Counted from the stretch's first letter, positions 1 through 8,997 are shown. The stretch: 64,000 nt of DNA from Streptomyces sp. TLI_105 (GCF_900105415.1 NZ_FNSM01000001.1:1612001-1676000), one strand, 5' to 3'. Made by a program: numbers and translations. Notes: generated by a model not told the origin, from the sequence alone.

Positions 1-764
1 CCGCGCAGCGGCTCAAGATGCGCCGGGAGCTCGCCACCGCCGCCATGGAGCTCTTCGCCACCAAGGGGTACGAGGCGACCACCGTCGACGAGATCGCGGC
101 CACGGCCGGGGTCGCGCGGCGGACGTTCTTCCGGCACTTCCGGTCCAAGGAAGAGGCGATCTTCCCCGATCACGACGACACGCTGGTGCGGGCGGAGGCG
201 GTGCTGAACGCCGCGCCGCCGCACGAGCACCCGCTCGACACGGTGTGCCGGGGCATCAAGGAAGTCATGAAGATGTACGCGGGGTCCCCCGCGGTCTCCG
301 TGGAGCGCTACCGGCTCACCCGTGAGGTGCCGACCCTGCGGGAGCGGGAGATCGCCTCGGTGGCCCGCTACGAGCGCCTCTTCACCCGCTACCTCCTCGG
401 GCACTTCGACGAGCGGGACCACCACGACGGCAACGACGACCCGCTGCTCGCCGAGGTGGCCGCGTCGGCGGTCGTCACCGCCCACAACCACGTGCTGCGC
501 CGCTGGCTGCGGGCGGGCGGCGAGGGCGACGTGGAGGCCCAGCTCGACCACGCCTTCGCGATCGTCCGGGAGACCTTCGGGTCGGGCATAGGCGCCCGCC
601 CGGCGGCCGCCGGGAGCACCACCGCCGCGCCGGCCGAGCCGACCCCGGAAGCGCCGGTCGCGACGGCGTCCACGACGGGCGACGTCGTGGTCGCCGTGGC
701 CCGCACGGACGCTCCGCTCGACGAGGTCATGCGCACCATCCAGCAGGCGCTCACCAAGCCCTGA
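1..764 (+). CDS. TetR-family transcriptional regulator, 5' end outside window
   Basis: N-terminal TetR helix-turn-helix (TVDEIAATAGVARRTFFRHF) followed by a helical ligand-binding core and an Ala/Pro/Thr-rich tail of about 60 residues. The reading frame is open to the left edge (AQRLK precedes the first ATG at position 18), and TetR proteins usually have several residues before this helix, so the true start is probably upstream of the window. It is transcribed towards the ethylmalonyl-CoA operon but is separated from it by a strong hairpin and a 360 bp gap, so it is likely a separate transcript. Regulation of the downstream crotonyl-CoA reductase operon is inferred from position only. The low-complexity tail is longer than in most TetR proteins. 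Confidence 0.88.
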   Translation, partial: AQRLKMRRELATAAMELFATKGYEATTVDEIAATAGVARRTFFRHFRSKEEAIFPDHDDTLVRAEAVLNAAPPHEHPLDTVCRGIKEVMKMYAGSPAVSVERYRLTREVPTLREREIASVARYERLFTRYLLGHFDERDHHDGNDDPLLAEVAASAVVTAHNHVLRRWLRAGGEGDVEAQLDHAFAIVRETFGSGIGARPAAAGSTTAAPAEPTPEAPVATASTTGDVVVAVARTDAPLDEVMRTIQQALTKP

Positions 765-774
765 CCCCCGCTCC

Positions 775-817
775 GCCAAGAGGGCCGCCCCCGGAATCCG
801 GGAGCGGCCCTCTTGGC
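775..817. terminator. Rho-independent-type hairpin after TetR gene
   Basis: A perfect 14 bp inverted repeat (GCCAAGAGGGCCGC at 775-788 and its complement at 804-817) starts 11 bp after the TetR stop codon. There is no clear T-run, which is usual for Streptomyces terminators. Confidence 0.8.
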
Positions 818-904
818 GTTCCGCGATGTTCCCGCAGCTCACGGGCCATTTCGATCGATCATCGCTCATCCGTGACGGGCAGATTGCATCTGAGTGAAAT
901 TGTT

Positions 905-917
905 GGCACGCAGTGCC
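905..917. promoter_or_regulatory. Short palindrome abutting the ccr promoter -35
   Basis: GGCAC-GCA-GTGCC is a 13 bp palindrome ending directly before the putative -35 hexamer at 918. This position suits a repressor or activator site for the ethylmalonyl-CoA operon. The binding protein is unknown; the upstream TetR protein is one candidate. Confidence 0.35.
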
Positions 918-946
918 TTGTCAGGTGACACGGCGTGCCATACGTT
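918..946 (+). promoter_or_regulatory. Putative HrdB-type promoter for the ethylmalonyl-CoA operon
   Basis: TTGTCA (918-923), a 17 bp spacer and TACGTT (941-946) match a vegetative sigma promoter. It would give a leader of roughly 230 nt before the GTG start of the crotonyl-CoA reductase gene. I saw no clear riboswitch or other element in the remaining stretch (947-1179). Confidence 0.45.
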
Positions 947-1179
947 GATGTTGTCCGGGCGGCCGGCGCGCAGAGATCACACCTCGTGCGCCGGCTGTCC
1001 CCACCGACCCACGGCCGGTGCGCCCGGACGCCTGCGTCACAGGCACCCTCGCGCTCCACCACACAGCGCCGCCACCGCACCACCGAGCCGAACCGACGGC
1101 ACACCTCCACAACAGCAGTACTTCCCGCCGTAACCCCCAGGCGTCCCTCCCTCAGGACGCTCACCGCCGGAGGCAACCC

Positions 1180-2517
1180 GTGAAGGAAATCCTGGACGCG
1201 ATCCAGTCCCCGGACTCCACGTCCGCCGACTTCGCGAACATCAAGCTCCCCGAGTCGTACCGGGCCGTCACCGTCCACAAGGACGAGGCGGAGATGTTCG
1301 CCGGTGTCGAGAGCCGAGACAAGGACCCGCGCAAGTCGCTCCACCTCGACGACGTCAAGCTCCCCGAGCTCGGCCCGGGCGAGGCGCTCGTGGCCGTCAT
1401 GGCGAGCTCGGTCAACTACAACTCGGTCTGGACCTCGATCTTCGAGCCGGTCTCGACCTTCGGCTTCCTGGAGCGCTACGGTCGGCTCTCCGAGCTCACC
1501 AAGCGCCACGACCTGCCGTACCACGTCATCGGCTCCGACCTCGCGGGCGTCGTCCTGCGCACCGGCCCGGGCGTCAACGCCTGGCAGCCCGGCGACGAGG
1601 TCGTCGCGCACTGCCTCTCGGTCGAGCTGGAGTCCTCGGACGGCCACAACGACACGATGCTCGACCCCGAGCAGCGCATCTGGGGCTTCGAGACCAACTT
1701 CGGCGGCCTCGCCGAGATCGCCCTCGTCAAGTCCAACCAGCTGATGCCGAAGCCCGGCCACCTGAGCTGGGAGGAGGCGGCGGCCCCCGGCCTCGTCAAC
1801 TCCACCGCCTACCGCCAGCTGGTCTCCCGCAACGGCGCCGGCATGAAGCAGGGCGACAACGTCCTCATCTGGGGTGCGAGCGGCGGACTCGGCTCGTACG
1901 CCACGCAGTTCGCCCTGGCCGGCGGCGCCAACCCGATCTGTGTCGTCTCCTCCCCCGAGAAGGCCGACATCTGCCGGTCCATGGGCGCCGAGGCGGTCAT
2001 CGACCGCAACGCCGAGGGCTACAAGTTCTGGAAGGACGAGAACACCCAGGACCCGCGCGAGTGGAAGCGCTTCGGCTCCAAGATCCGCGAGCTGACCGGC
2101 GGCGAGGACATCGACATCGTCTTCGAGCACCCGGGCCGCGAGACCTTCGGCGCCTCCGTGTACGTCACCCGCAAGGGCGGCACCATCACCACCTGCGCCT
2201 CGACCTCGGGCTACATGCACCAGTACGACAACCGCTACCTGTGGATGTCGCTGAAGCGCATCATCGGCTCGCACTTCGCGAACTACCGCGAGGCGTGGGA
2301 GGCCAACCGCCTGATCGCCAAGGGCAAGATCCACCCGACGCTGTCGAAGGTCTACTCCCTGGAGGAGACCGGCCAGGCCGCGTACGACGTCCACCGCAAC
2401 CTGCACCAGGGCAAGGTCGGCGTCCTCGCCCTCGCCCCGCAGGAGGGCCTGGGCGTCAGCAACCCGGAGCTCCGGGCCCAGCACATCGACGCCATCAACC
2501 GCTTCCGGAACATCTGA
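1180..2517 (+). CDS. ccrA: Crotonyl-CoA carboxylase/reductase
   Basis: A 445-residue zinc-type medium-chain dehydrogenase/reductase lacking the catalytic zinc ligands. It reductively carboxylates crotonyl-CoA to ethylmalonyl-CoA with NADPH and CO2, the key step of the ethylmalonyl-CoA pathway and a source of C4 extender units for polyketides. The nucleotide-binding glycine motif (IWGASGGLGSYATQ) sits near residue 230, and the N-terminal (VKEILDAIQS) and C-terminal (NRFRNI) ends are typical of the Streptomyces enzyme. The GTG start at 1180 is chosen because GGAGG lies 7-11 bp upstream and the upstream in-frame extension has no family character. It is the first gene of a tight operon and is followed after 10 bp by the mutase. 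Confidence 0.95.
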   Translation: MKEILDAIQSPDSTSADFANIKLPESYRAVTVHKDEAEMFAGVESRDKDPRKSLHLDDVKLPELGPGEALVAVMASSVNYNSVWTSIFEPVSTFGFLERYGRLSELTKRHDLPYHVIGSDLAGVVLRTGPGVNAWQPGDEVVAHCLSVELESSDGHNDTMLDPEQRIWGFETNFGGLAEIALVKSNQLMPKPGHLSWEEAAAPGLVNSTAYRQLVSRNGAGMKQGDNVLIWGASGGLGSYATQFALAGGANPICVVSSPEKADICRSMGAEAVIDRNAEGYKFWKDENTQDPREWKRFGSKIRELTGGEDIDIVFEHPGRETFGASVYVTRKGGTITTCASTSGYMHQYDNRYLWMSLKRIIGSHFANYREAWEANRLIAKGKIHPTLSKVYSLEETGQAAYDVHRNLHQGKVGVLALAPQEGLGVSNPELRAQHIDAINRFRNI

Positions 2518-2527
2518 GGTCCCGAAG

Positions 2528-4564
2528 ATGACTGAGCGCCAGAAGGACCGGCCGTGGCTCATGCGGACGTACGCCGGTCACTCGACCGCCGAGGCGTCCA
2601 ACGAGCTGTACCGGCGCAACCTCGCCAAGGGTCAGACCGGCCTCTCGGTCGCGTTCGACCTGCCGACGCAGACCGGGTACGACCCCGACCACATCCTCGC
2701 CCGCGGCGAGGTCGGCCGGGTCGGCGTCCCCGTCTCGCACCTCGGTGACATGCGCCGGCTGTTCCAGGACATCCCCCTGGAGCAGATGAACACCTCGATG
2801 ACCATCAACGCCACCGCCATGTGGCTGCTGGCGCTCTACCAGGTGGCCGCCGAGGAGCAGGGTGCGGACATCACCCAGCTCCAGGGCACCACCCAGAACG
2901 ACATCGTGAAGGAGTACCTGTCGCGCGGGACGCACGTCTTCCCGCCCGGCCCCTCGCTCCGCCTCACGACGGACATGATCGCGTACACGGTCAAGCACAT
3001 CCCGAAGTGGAACCCGATCAACATCTGCAGCTACCACCTGCAGGAGGCCGGGGCCACGCCGGTCCAGGAGATCTCGTACGCGATGGCCACCGCGATCGCG
3101 GTCCTCGACTCGGTCCGCGACTCCGGTCAGGTCCCCGAGGACCGCTTCGGCGAGGTCGTCGCCCGCATCTCCTTCTTCGTGAACGCGGGCGTCCGCTTCA
3201 TCGAGGAGATGTGCAAGATGCGCGCCTTCGGCCGCATCTGGGACAAGATCACGCTGGAGCGGTACGGCATCGAGAACGCCAAGCAGCGCCGGTTCCGCTA
3301 CGGCGTCCAGGTCAACTCCCTCGGTCTGACCGAGGCGCAGCCGGAGAACAACGTCCAGCGGATCGTCCTGGAGATGCTGGCCGTCACCCTCTCCAAGGAC
3401 GCCCGCGCGCGTGCCGTGCAGCTCCCCGCCTGGAACGAGGCCCTCGGCCTCCCCCGGCCCTGGGACCAGCAGTGGTCGCTGCGCATCCAGCAGGTGCTCG
3501 CCCACGAGTCCGACCTGCTGGAGTACGAGGACATCTTCGCCGGCTCGCACGTGATCGAGGCCAAGGTGGACGCCCTCGTCGAGGAGTGCCTGGCCGAGAT
3601 CGACCGGATCCAGGAGATGGGCGGCGCGATGGCCGCCGTCGAGTCCGGCTACCTCAAGTCGCAGCTGGTCTCCTCGCACGCCGAGCGGCGCGCCCGGATC
3701 GAGGCCGGCGACGAGAAGATCGTCGGCGTGAACATCTTCCAGTCGACCGAGGAGAACCCCCTCACCGCCGACCTGGACACCGCGATCATGACGGTCGACC
3801 CGGCGGTCGAGGCCCGGGTCGTCGGCTCGCTGAAGACCTGGCGCGACAACCGCTACCAGCCGCCGTTCAACCACCCGCGGCCCTGCAAGGCCCTGGAGCG
3901 CCTCAAGGAGGCCGCGAAGGGCACGGAGAACCTCATGGAGGCCACCCTGGAGTGCGCCCGCGCCGGGGTCACCACCGGTGAGTGGGCCGGGGCCCTGCGC
4001 GAGGTGTTCGGCGAGTTCCGCGCCCCGACGGGCGTCTCCTCCGCCCCGGTCGCCGTGACGGCCGAGGCGGGCACGCCGCTCGCGCTGGTCCGCGAGAAGG
4101 TGGCCCGCACCGCCGAGGACCTGAACTGCGGGCGGCTGCGGCTGCTCGTCGGCAAGCCGGGCCTGGACGGGCACTCCAACGGGGCCGAGCAGATCGCCGT
4201 ACGCGCGCGTGACGCCGGTTTCGAGGTGGTCTACCAGGGCATCCGGCTGACCCCCGAGCAGATCGTCGACGCCGCCCTGGCGGAGGACGTGCACTGCGTG
4301 GGCCTGTCGATCCTCTCCGGCTCGCACTCCGAGCTGGTCCCGGACGTCCTCGTCCGCCTCCGCGAGGCGGGCGCCCCGGACATCCCGGTCATCGTCGGCG
4401 GAATCATCCCGAACGCCGACGCCGCAGAACTGAAGCGCGCGGGCGTGGCCGCCGTCTTCACACCGAAGGACTTCGGTATCACGGAGATCATCGGCCGTAT
4501 CGTCGACGAGATCCGGCAAGCGAACAAGCTCAGCCCCCTGGAAAGTACGGAGGTCCTCGCATGA
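2528..4564 (+). CDS. meaA: Ethylmalonyl-CoA mutase (MeaA-type B12-dependent acyl-CoA mutase)
   Basis: The 678-residue protein has the methylmalonyl-CoA mutase large-chain fold in the N-terminal ~500 residues (FDLPTQTGYD, MNTSMTINATA) and a C-terminal cobalamin-binding domain with the GLDGHSNGAEQ signature (DxHxxG). It isomerises ethylmalonyl-CoA to methylsuccinyl-CoA. Single-chain architecture and position directly after crotonyl-CoA reductase distinguish it from ordinary methylmalonyl-CoA mutase. Its stop codon overlaps the next start as ATGA, indicating translational coupling. I saw no dedicated epimerase in this operon. Confidence 0.94.
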   Translation: MTERQKDRPWLMRTYAGHSTAEASNELYRRNLAKGQTGLSVAFDLPTQTGYDPDHILARGEVGRVGVPVSHLGDMRRLFQDIPLEQMNTSMTINATAMWLLALYQVAAEEQGADITQLQGTTQNDIVKEYLSRGTHVFPPGPSLRLTTDMIAYTVKHIPKWNPINICSYHLQEAGATPVQEISYAMATAIAVLDSVRDSGQVPEDRFGEVVARISFFVNAGVRFIEEMCKMRAFGRIWDKITLERYGIENAKQRRFRYGVQVNSLGLTEAQPENNVQRIVLEMLAVTLSKDARARAVQLPAWNEALGLPRPWDQQWSLRIQQVLAHESDLLEYEDIFAGSHVIEAKVDALVEECLAEIDRIQEMGGAMAAVESGYLKSQLVSSHAERRARIEAGDEKIVGVNIFQSTEENPLTADLDTAIMTVDPAVEARVVGSLKTWRDNRYQPPFNHPRPCKALERLKEAAKGTENLMEATLECARAGVTTGEWAGALREVFGEFRAPTGVSSAPVAVTAEAGTPLALVREKVARTAEDLNCGRLRLLVGKPGLDGHSNGAEQIAVRARDAGFEVVYQGIRLTPEQIVDAALAEDVHCVGLSILSGSHSELVPDVLVRLREAGAPDIPVIVGGIIPNADAAELKRAGVAAVFTPKDFGITEIIGRIVDEIRQANKLSPLESTEVLA

Positions 4565-5526
4565 CCAGCCCTGTGAACCGGCTCCGCCCCCGCCGCTCCT
4601 GCCTGGCGGTCCCCGGCTCCAACCCGCGCTTCCTCGAGAAGGCCCAGGGCCTCGCCGCCGACCAGGTCTTCCTCGACCTGGAGGACGCGTGCGCCCCGCT
4701 GGCCAAGCCCGAGGCCCGGCACACCATCGTGAAGTTCCTGAACGAGGGCGACTGGACCGGCAAGACCCGCGTGGTCCGCGTCAACGACTGGACGACCCAC
4801 TGGACCTACCGTGACGTCGTCACGGTCGTCGAGGGCGCCGGCCAGAACCTCGACTGCATCATGCTGCCGAAGGTCCAGGACGCCCAGCAGATCGTCGCCC
4901 TCGACCTGCTGCTCACGCAGATCGAGAAGACCATGGGCTTCGAGGTCGGCAAGATCGGCATCGAGGCGCAGATCGAGAACGCGCAGGGCCTGACCAACGT
5001 CAACGCGATCGCGCAGGCCTCCCAGCGCGTCGAGACGATCATCTTCGGCCCGGCCGACTTCATGGCCTCCATCAACATGAAGTCCCTCGTCGTCGGCGAG
5101 CAGCCGCCCGGCTACCCGGCGGACGCGTACCACCACATCCTCATGAGCATCCTGATGGCGGCCCGCGCCAACAACCTCCAGGCGATCGACGGCCCCTACC
5201 TGCAGATCCGCAACCAGGAGGGCTACAAGGCGGTCGCGCAGCGCGCCGCCGCCCTGGGCTTCGACGGCAAGTGGGTGCTGCACCCGGACCAGGTCGCCGC
5301 CGCGAACGAGATCTTCTCGCCCTCGCAGGAGGACTACGACCACGCCGAGCTGATCCTCGACGCGTACGACTACTACACGTCCGAGGCCGGCGGCAAGAAG
5401 GGCTCCGCGATGCTCGGCGACGAGATGATCGACGAGGCCTCCCGCAAGATGGCCCTGGTCATCTCCGGCAAGGGCCGCGCCGCCGGCATGCAGCGCACCA
5501 GCAAGTTCGAGATCCCGGAGGCCTGA
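4561..5526 (+). CDS. mcl: HpcH/HpaI-CitE family lyase, likely malyl-CoA/beta-methylmalyl-CoA lyase
   Basis: A 321-residue TIM-barrel CoA lyase (RSCLAVPGSNPRFLEKA near the N-terminus, FLDLEDACAP metal-site region). In the ethylmalonyl-CoA pathway this enzyme cleaves beta-methylmalyl-CoA to glyoxylate and propionyl-CoA. The start overlaps the mutase stop by 4 bp and the MaoC-type gene follows after 5 bp. The family assignment is firm. The exact substrate follows from operon context and from what is known of the same gene order in other actinomycetes. Confidence 0.88.
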   Translation: MTSPVNRLRPRRSCLAVPGSNPRFLEKAQGLAADQVFLDLEDACAPLAKPEARHTIVKFLNEGDWTGKTRVVRVNDWTTHWTYRDVVTVVEGAGQNLDCIMLPKVQDAQQIVALDLLLTQIEKTMGFEVGKIGIEAQIENAQGLTNVNAIAQASQRVETIIFGPADFMASINMKSLVVGEQPPGYPADAYHHILMSILMAARANNLQAIDGPYLQIRNQEGYKAVAQRAAALGFDGKWVLHPDQVAAANEIFSPSQEDYDHAELILDAYDYYTSEAGGKKGSAMLGDEMIDEASRKMALVISGKGRAAGMQRTSKFEIPEA

Positions 5527-5531
5527 GTCCG

Positions 5532-6056
5532 ATGCAGTTCGGCCGTACCTACGAAGAGTTCGAAGTCGGTGCCGTCTACAAGCACTGGCCCGGAAAGACG
5601 GTCACCGAGTACGACGACCACCTCTTCTGTCTGCTGACGATGAACCACCATCCGCTGCACATGGATGTGAACTACGCCGAGAACACGACGGATTTCGGCA
5701 AGAACGTCGTCGTCGGCAACTACATCTACTCGCTGCTGCTCGGCATGTCCGTGCCGGACGTCTCGGGCAAGGCGATCGCCAACCTGGAGATCGAGTCGCT
5801 GCGGCACGTGGCGCCGACCTTCCACGGCGACACGATCTACGGCGAGACGACGGTCCTCGACAAGACCCCGTCGAAGTCGAAGAACGACCGCGGCATCGTC
5901 TACGTCGAGACCAAGGGCTACAAGCAGGACGGCACCCTCGTCTGCGTCTTCCGCCGCAAGGTGATGGTCCCCACCGAGACGTACATCAAGGAGCGCGGCG
6001 GCGAGCAGCCCGGCCGCCCCGAGCTCATCGAGCCCTCCAAGAAGTCGGAGAAGTAG
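5532..6056 (+). CDS. meaC: MaoC-type hydratase, likely mesaconyl-CoA hydratase
   Basis: The 174-residue single hot-dog domain carries the hydratase-2 signature (NHHPLHMDVNYAENTTDFG) with the catalytic Asp/His pair spaced as in R-specific enoyl-CoA hydratases. In this operon it should hydrate mesaconyl-CoA to beta-methylmalyl-CoA, the substrate of the preceding lyase. The proteobacterial enzyme is a longer double-hot-dog protein, so this short form is presumably a dimer. The ATG at 5532 follows the lyase stop by 5 bp. Confidence 0.85.
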   Translation: MQFGRTYEEFEVGAVYKHWPGKTVTEYDDHLFCLLTMNHHPLHMDVNYAENTTDFGKNVVVGNYIYSLLLGMSVPDVSGKAIANLEIESLRHVAPTFHGDTIYGETTVLDKTPSKSKNDRGIVYVETKGYKQDGTLVCVFRRKVMVPTETYIKERGGEQPGRPELIEPSKKSEK

Positions 6057-6058
6057 TC

Positions 6059-7264
6059 ATGGCGCGACTCGCCCAGACCCACGGTCTGACCGATGTCCAG
6101 CAGGAGATCCTCGCCACCGTCCGGGACTTCGTCGACAAGGAGATCATCCCGGTCGCGACGGAGCTGGAGCACCGCGACGAGTACCCGCAGCAGATCGTCG
6201 ACGGGCTCAAGGAGCTCGGCGTCTTCGGCCTGATGATCCCCGAGGAGTACGGGGGCCTGGGCGAGTCGCTGCTCACCTACGCGCTGTGCGTGGAGGAGAT
6301 CGCCCGCGGCTGGATGTCGGTCTCCGGCATCATCAACACCCACTTCATCGTGGCGTACATGCTCAAGCAGCACGGCACCCAGGAGCAGAAGGAGTACTTC
6401 CTTCCGCGGATGGCGGCCGGCGAGACGCGCGGCGCCTTCTCGATGTCGGAGCCGGGCCTCGGCTCGGACGTGTCGGCGATCACCTCGAAGGCGGTCAAGG
6501 ACGGCGACGAGTACGTCCTCAACGGCCAGAAGATGTGGCTGACGAACGGCGGCACGTCAACGCTGGTGGCCGTTCTCGTCCGAAGTGACGAAGGACACCC
6601 GGAGGGCACGGCCCCCCACAAGTCGATGACGACCTTCCTCGTCGAGAAGGAGCCCGGCTTCGGAGAGGTCCGCCCCGGCCTCACGATCCCCGGCAAGATC
6701 GACAAGATGGGTTACAAGGGCGTCGACACGACCGAGCTCATCATGGACGGACTGCGCATTCCGGCCAATCGTGTGCTCGGCGGGGTCACCGGCCGAGGGT
6801 TTTACCAAATGATGGACGGTGTCGAGGTCGGCCGCGTGAACGTGGCGGCCCGCGGTTGCGGCGTCGCACAGCGTGCTTTCGAACTGGGTGTCTCGTATGC
6901 CCAGCAGCGTCACACTTTCGGCAAGGCGATCGCCCAGCACCAGGCGATCCAGTTCAAGCTGGCCGAAATGGCTACCAAGGTCGAGGCCGCTCATGCCATG
7001 ATGGTGAACGCAGCACGCAAAAAGGACTCCGGGGAACGAAACGACCTCGAAGCAGGGATGGCGAAGTACCTCGCCTCCGAATACTGCAAGGAGGTCGTCG
7101 AGGACGCCTTCCGCATCCACGGTGGATACGGGTTCTCGAAGGAATACGAGATCGAGCGTCTCTACCGGGAAGCTCCGATGCTGCTCATCGGTGAAGGTAC
7201 CGCCGAGATCCAGAAAATGATCATTGGTCGTCGGCTGCTCGAGGAGTACCGATTCCAGGGTTGA
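6059..7264 (+). CDS. Acyl-CoA dehydrogenase, probable methylsuccinyl-CoA dehydrogenase
   Basis: A 401-residue FAD acyl-CoA dehydrogenase with the FAD/CoA signature (AFSMSEPGLGSD), the C-terminal IHGGYGFSKEYEIERLYRE and the presumed catalytic Glu in IGEGTAEIQ. As the last gene of the ethylmalonyl-CoA operon it should oxidise methylsuccinyl-CoA to mesaconyl-CoA. It is much shorter than the well-known ~550-residue proteobacterial enzyme, so its specificity is inferred from context. Base composition is odd: third positions are nearly all G/C in the first ~150 codons, but roughly a quarter are A/T in the last ~165 codons (see findings). It starts 2 bp after the hydratase stop. Confidence 0.88.
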   Translation: MARLAQTHGLTDVQQEILATVRDFVDKEIIPVATELEHRDEYPQQIVDGLKELGVFGLMIPEEYGGLGESLLTYALCVEEIARGWMSVSGIINTHFIVAYMLKQHGTQEQKEYFLPRMAAGETRGAFSMSEPGLGSDVSAITSKAVKDGDEYVLNGQKMWLTNGGTSTLVAVLVRSDEGHPEGTAPHKSMTTFLVEKEPGFGEVRPGLTIPGKIDKMGYKGVDTTELIMDGLRIPANRVLGGVTGRGFYQMMDGVEVGRVNVAARGCGVAQRAFELGVSYAQQRHTFGKAIAQHQAIQFKLAEMATKVEAAHAMMVNAARKKDSGERNDLEAGMAKYLASEYCKEVVEDAFRIHGGYGFSKEYEIERLYREAPMLLIGEGTAEIQKMIIGRRLLEEYRFQG

Positions 7265-7433
7265 TTGTCGCTTTTGAGTCGGTTCGGCCGCGAAGAAGAT
7301 CACACCCTGTGTTCGTCTTCCGGCCGTCGACTCGGTTCCTGGCTTGCCCAGTTGCGCCCCGCAACCGATAGCATCGCCGGAAAGCCGCCGTCCCCCGTTG
7401 CCAGTGCGGCATCATCCGCTACGAAGGTCATCC

Positions 7434-8090
7434 ATGCCCGACAGTCGAACCTCTGCACATCGCGACAGCCTCAAGGGCGCGCGCATCGCACGCGGAGCAT
7501 CGCCGTGGCTTCTGCCGACCCTCGCCACCGCGGCGCTCAGCCTCGTGCGCGCGCGCAAGTCGAGGCGTGCCGCGGCCATCGCCGTGCCGACCACCGCTCT
7601 CGCGGCCGGCATGCTGTGGTTCTTCCGCGACCCGGAGCGCGAGATCGCTCAGGGCCGGGTCATCTCCCCCGCCGACGGTGTGGTGCAGAGCATCATGCCG
7701 TGGAAGGACGGACGCACCCGGGTCGCCATCTTCATGAGCCCGCTGAACGTCCACGTCAACCGCGCGCCGCTGGCCGGCACGGTGACGTCCGTGGAGCACG
7801 TCCCCGGTGGGTTCGTCCCGGCGTTCAACAAGGAGAGCGAGAACAACGAGCGCGTTGTCTGGCACTTCGACACCGAGCTCGGTGACATCGAGATGGTGCA
7901 GATCGCCGGCGCCGTCGCCCGACGGATCGTGCCGTACATCCCGCAGGGGACGAAGGTCGAGCAGGGTGACCGCATCGGTCTGATCCGGTTCGGCTCGCGC
8001 GTCGACATCTACCTCCCCGAAGGTGTCGAGGTCGCGGTCGAGGTCGGCCAGGTCACCACCGCGGGGGTGACTCGCATTGACCGTGATTGA
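7434..8090 (+). CDS. psd: Phosphatidylserine decarboxylase proenzyme
   Basis: This 218-residue short-form decarboxylase makes phosphatidylethanolamine from phosphatidylserine. After a basic N-terminus there are hydrophobic segments (about residues 35-65), then HVNRAPL and the self-cleavage site in LIRFGSRVDIYLP, where the Ser of FGS should become the pyruvoyl cofactor. The ATG at 7434 is preceded by GAAGG; an upstream in-frame start adds 30 residues without family character. The 169 bp gap to the preceding gene suggests an independent promoter. The 3' end overlaps pssA. Confidence 0.93.
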   Translation: MPDSRTSAHRDSLKGARIARGASPWLLPTLATAALSLVRARKSRRAAAIAVPTTALAAGMLWFFRDPEREIAQGRVISPADGVVQSIMPWKDGRTRVAIFMSPLNVHVNRAPLAGTVTSVEHVPGGFVPAFNKESENNERVVWHFDTELGDIEMVQIAGAVARRIVPYIPQGTKVEQGDRIGLIRFGSRVDIYLPEGVEVAVEVGQVTTAGVTRIDRD

Positions 8091-8949
8091 TCCCGACACA
8101 CGGGCCGCCGACTGGGCCGCCGACGCCGAGGCGGAGGCGGTCGAGGACACCGAGGAGATGCCGCTGTCGCTGAGGCTGTCCATAGCGGACGCCCTCACGC
8201 TCGGTAACGCCACGTGCGGCTTCATGGCGGTGTACTTCACCACCACCGGCATCCTCATCCCGCACCTCACCGGCAGCAGCGAGACCGGCATGGCGCGCAA
8301 CAGCGCCGCCACCGCCGTGATCCTGATGCTGGCCGCGGCGATCTTCGACCTCTTCGACGGCATCGTGGCGCGCAAGCTCCGCAGCTCGCCGATGGGCGCC
8401 GAGCTCGACAACCTGTCGGACCTGATCAGCTTCGGTCTGGCCCCGGCCTACTTCGTGCTCGTGTACGGAATGGTCGCGGACGACGCGCAGCAGAAGGTCT
8501 CGGCCGTGGCCGCGATCGTGGTGCTGCTGGCCGTGGTGCTGAGGCTCGCGAGATTCTCGTGCGTGACGATGAAGGACGGCATGTTCCAGGGCATGCCGAG
8601 CCCCTTCGGCGCGCTGACGGTCGTCTCGATCGTGCTGCTCGAGCTGCCCTTCATCCCGACGCTGCTCGCGATCATCGGAGTGGCGTGGCTGATGGTCAGC
8701 CGGGTCGAGTACCCGAAGCCCCGGGGTGTCCTCGCGGTGGCGATGCTCAGCTGGATCGTCGGTGCGATGGCCATGCTGGCGGCCTGGGCGTTCGACGCGC
8801 CGGGCGGGGCGTTCCTGCTCCAGACCGGCTGCGCGCTCCAGGTGGTGCTGGGCGCCGTGATCCCCCTCTTCGCGACGGCCCGCCGGGTGAACACCTTCCG
8901 CGACAACCGGCGTGAGAGCCGGGAGGCGCGGGCGGCGCAGCTGCCGTAG
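8077..8949 (+). CDS. pssA: CDP-diacylglycerol-serine O-phosphatidyltransferase
   Basis: A 290-residue polytopic membrane enzyme with the CDP-alcohol phosphatidyltransferase signature (DLFDGIVARKLRSSP continuing to G-x3-D-x3-D) near residues 90-115. It joins serine to CDP-diacylglycerol, supplying the substrate of the preceding decarboxylase. The likely start is TTG at 8077 (or GTG at 8083) inside the end of psd, so translation is coupled. A strong terminator follows, making psd-pssA a two-gene unit. Confidence 0.93.
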   Translation: MTVIDPDTRAADWAADAEAEAVEDTEEMPLSLRLSIADALTLGNATCGFMAVYFTTTGILIPHLTGSSETGMARNSAATAVILMLAAAIFDLFDGIVARKLRSSPMGAELDNLSDLISFGLAPAYFVLVYGMVADDAQQKVSAVAAIVVLLAVVLRLARFSCVTMKDGMFQGMPSPFGALTVVSIVLLELPFIPTLLAIIGVAWLMVSRVEYPKPRGVLAVAMLSWIVGAMAMLAAWAFDAPGGAFLLQTGCALQVVLGAVIPLFATARRVNTFRDNRRESREARAAQLP

Positions 8950-8962
8950 CGGACGGCGTACG

Positions 8963-8997
8963 AAGGGCCCGGGAGGCGAATCGCCTCCCGGGCCCTT
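8963..8997. terminator. Strong hairpin after pssA
   Basis: A perfect 17 bp inverted repeat with a one-base centre (left arm 8963-8979, right arm 8981-8997) is followed by TTTCG 14 bp after the stop codon. The 163 bp beyond it (8998-9160) holds nothing I can recognise. Confidence 0.88.
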
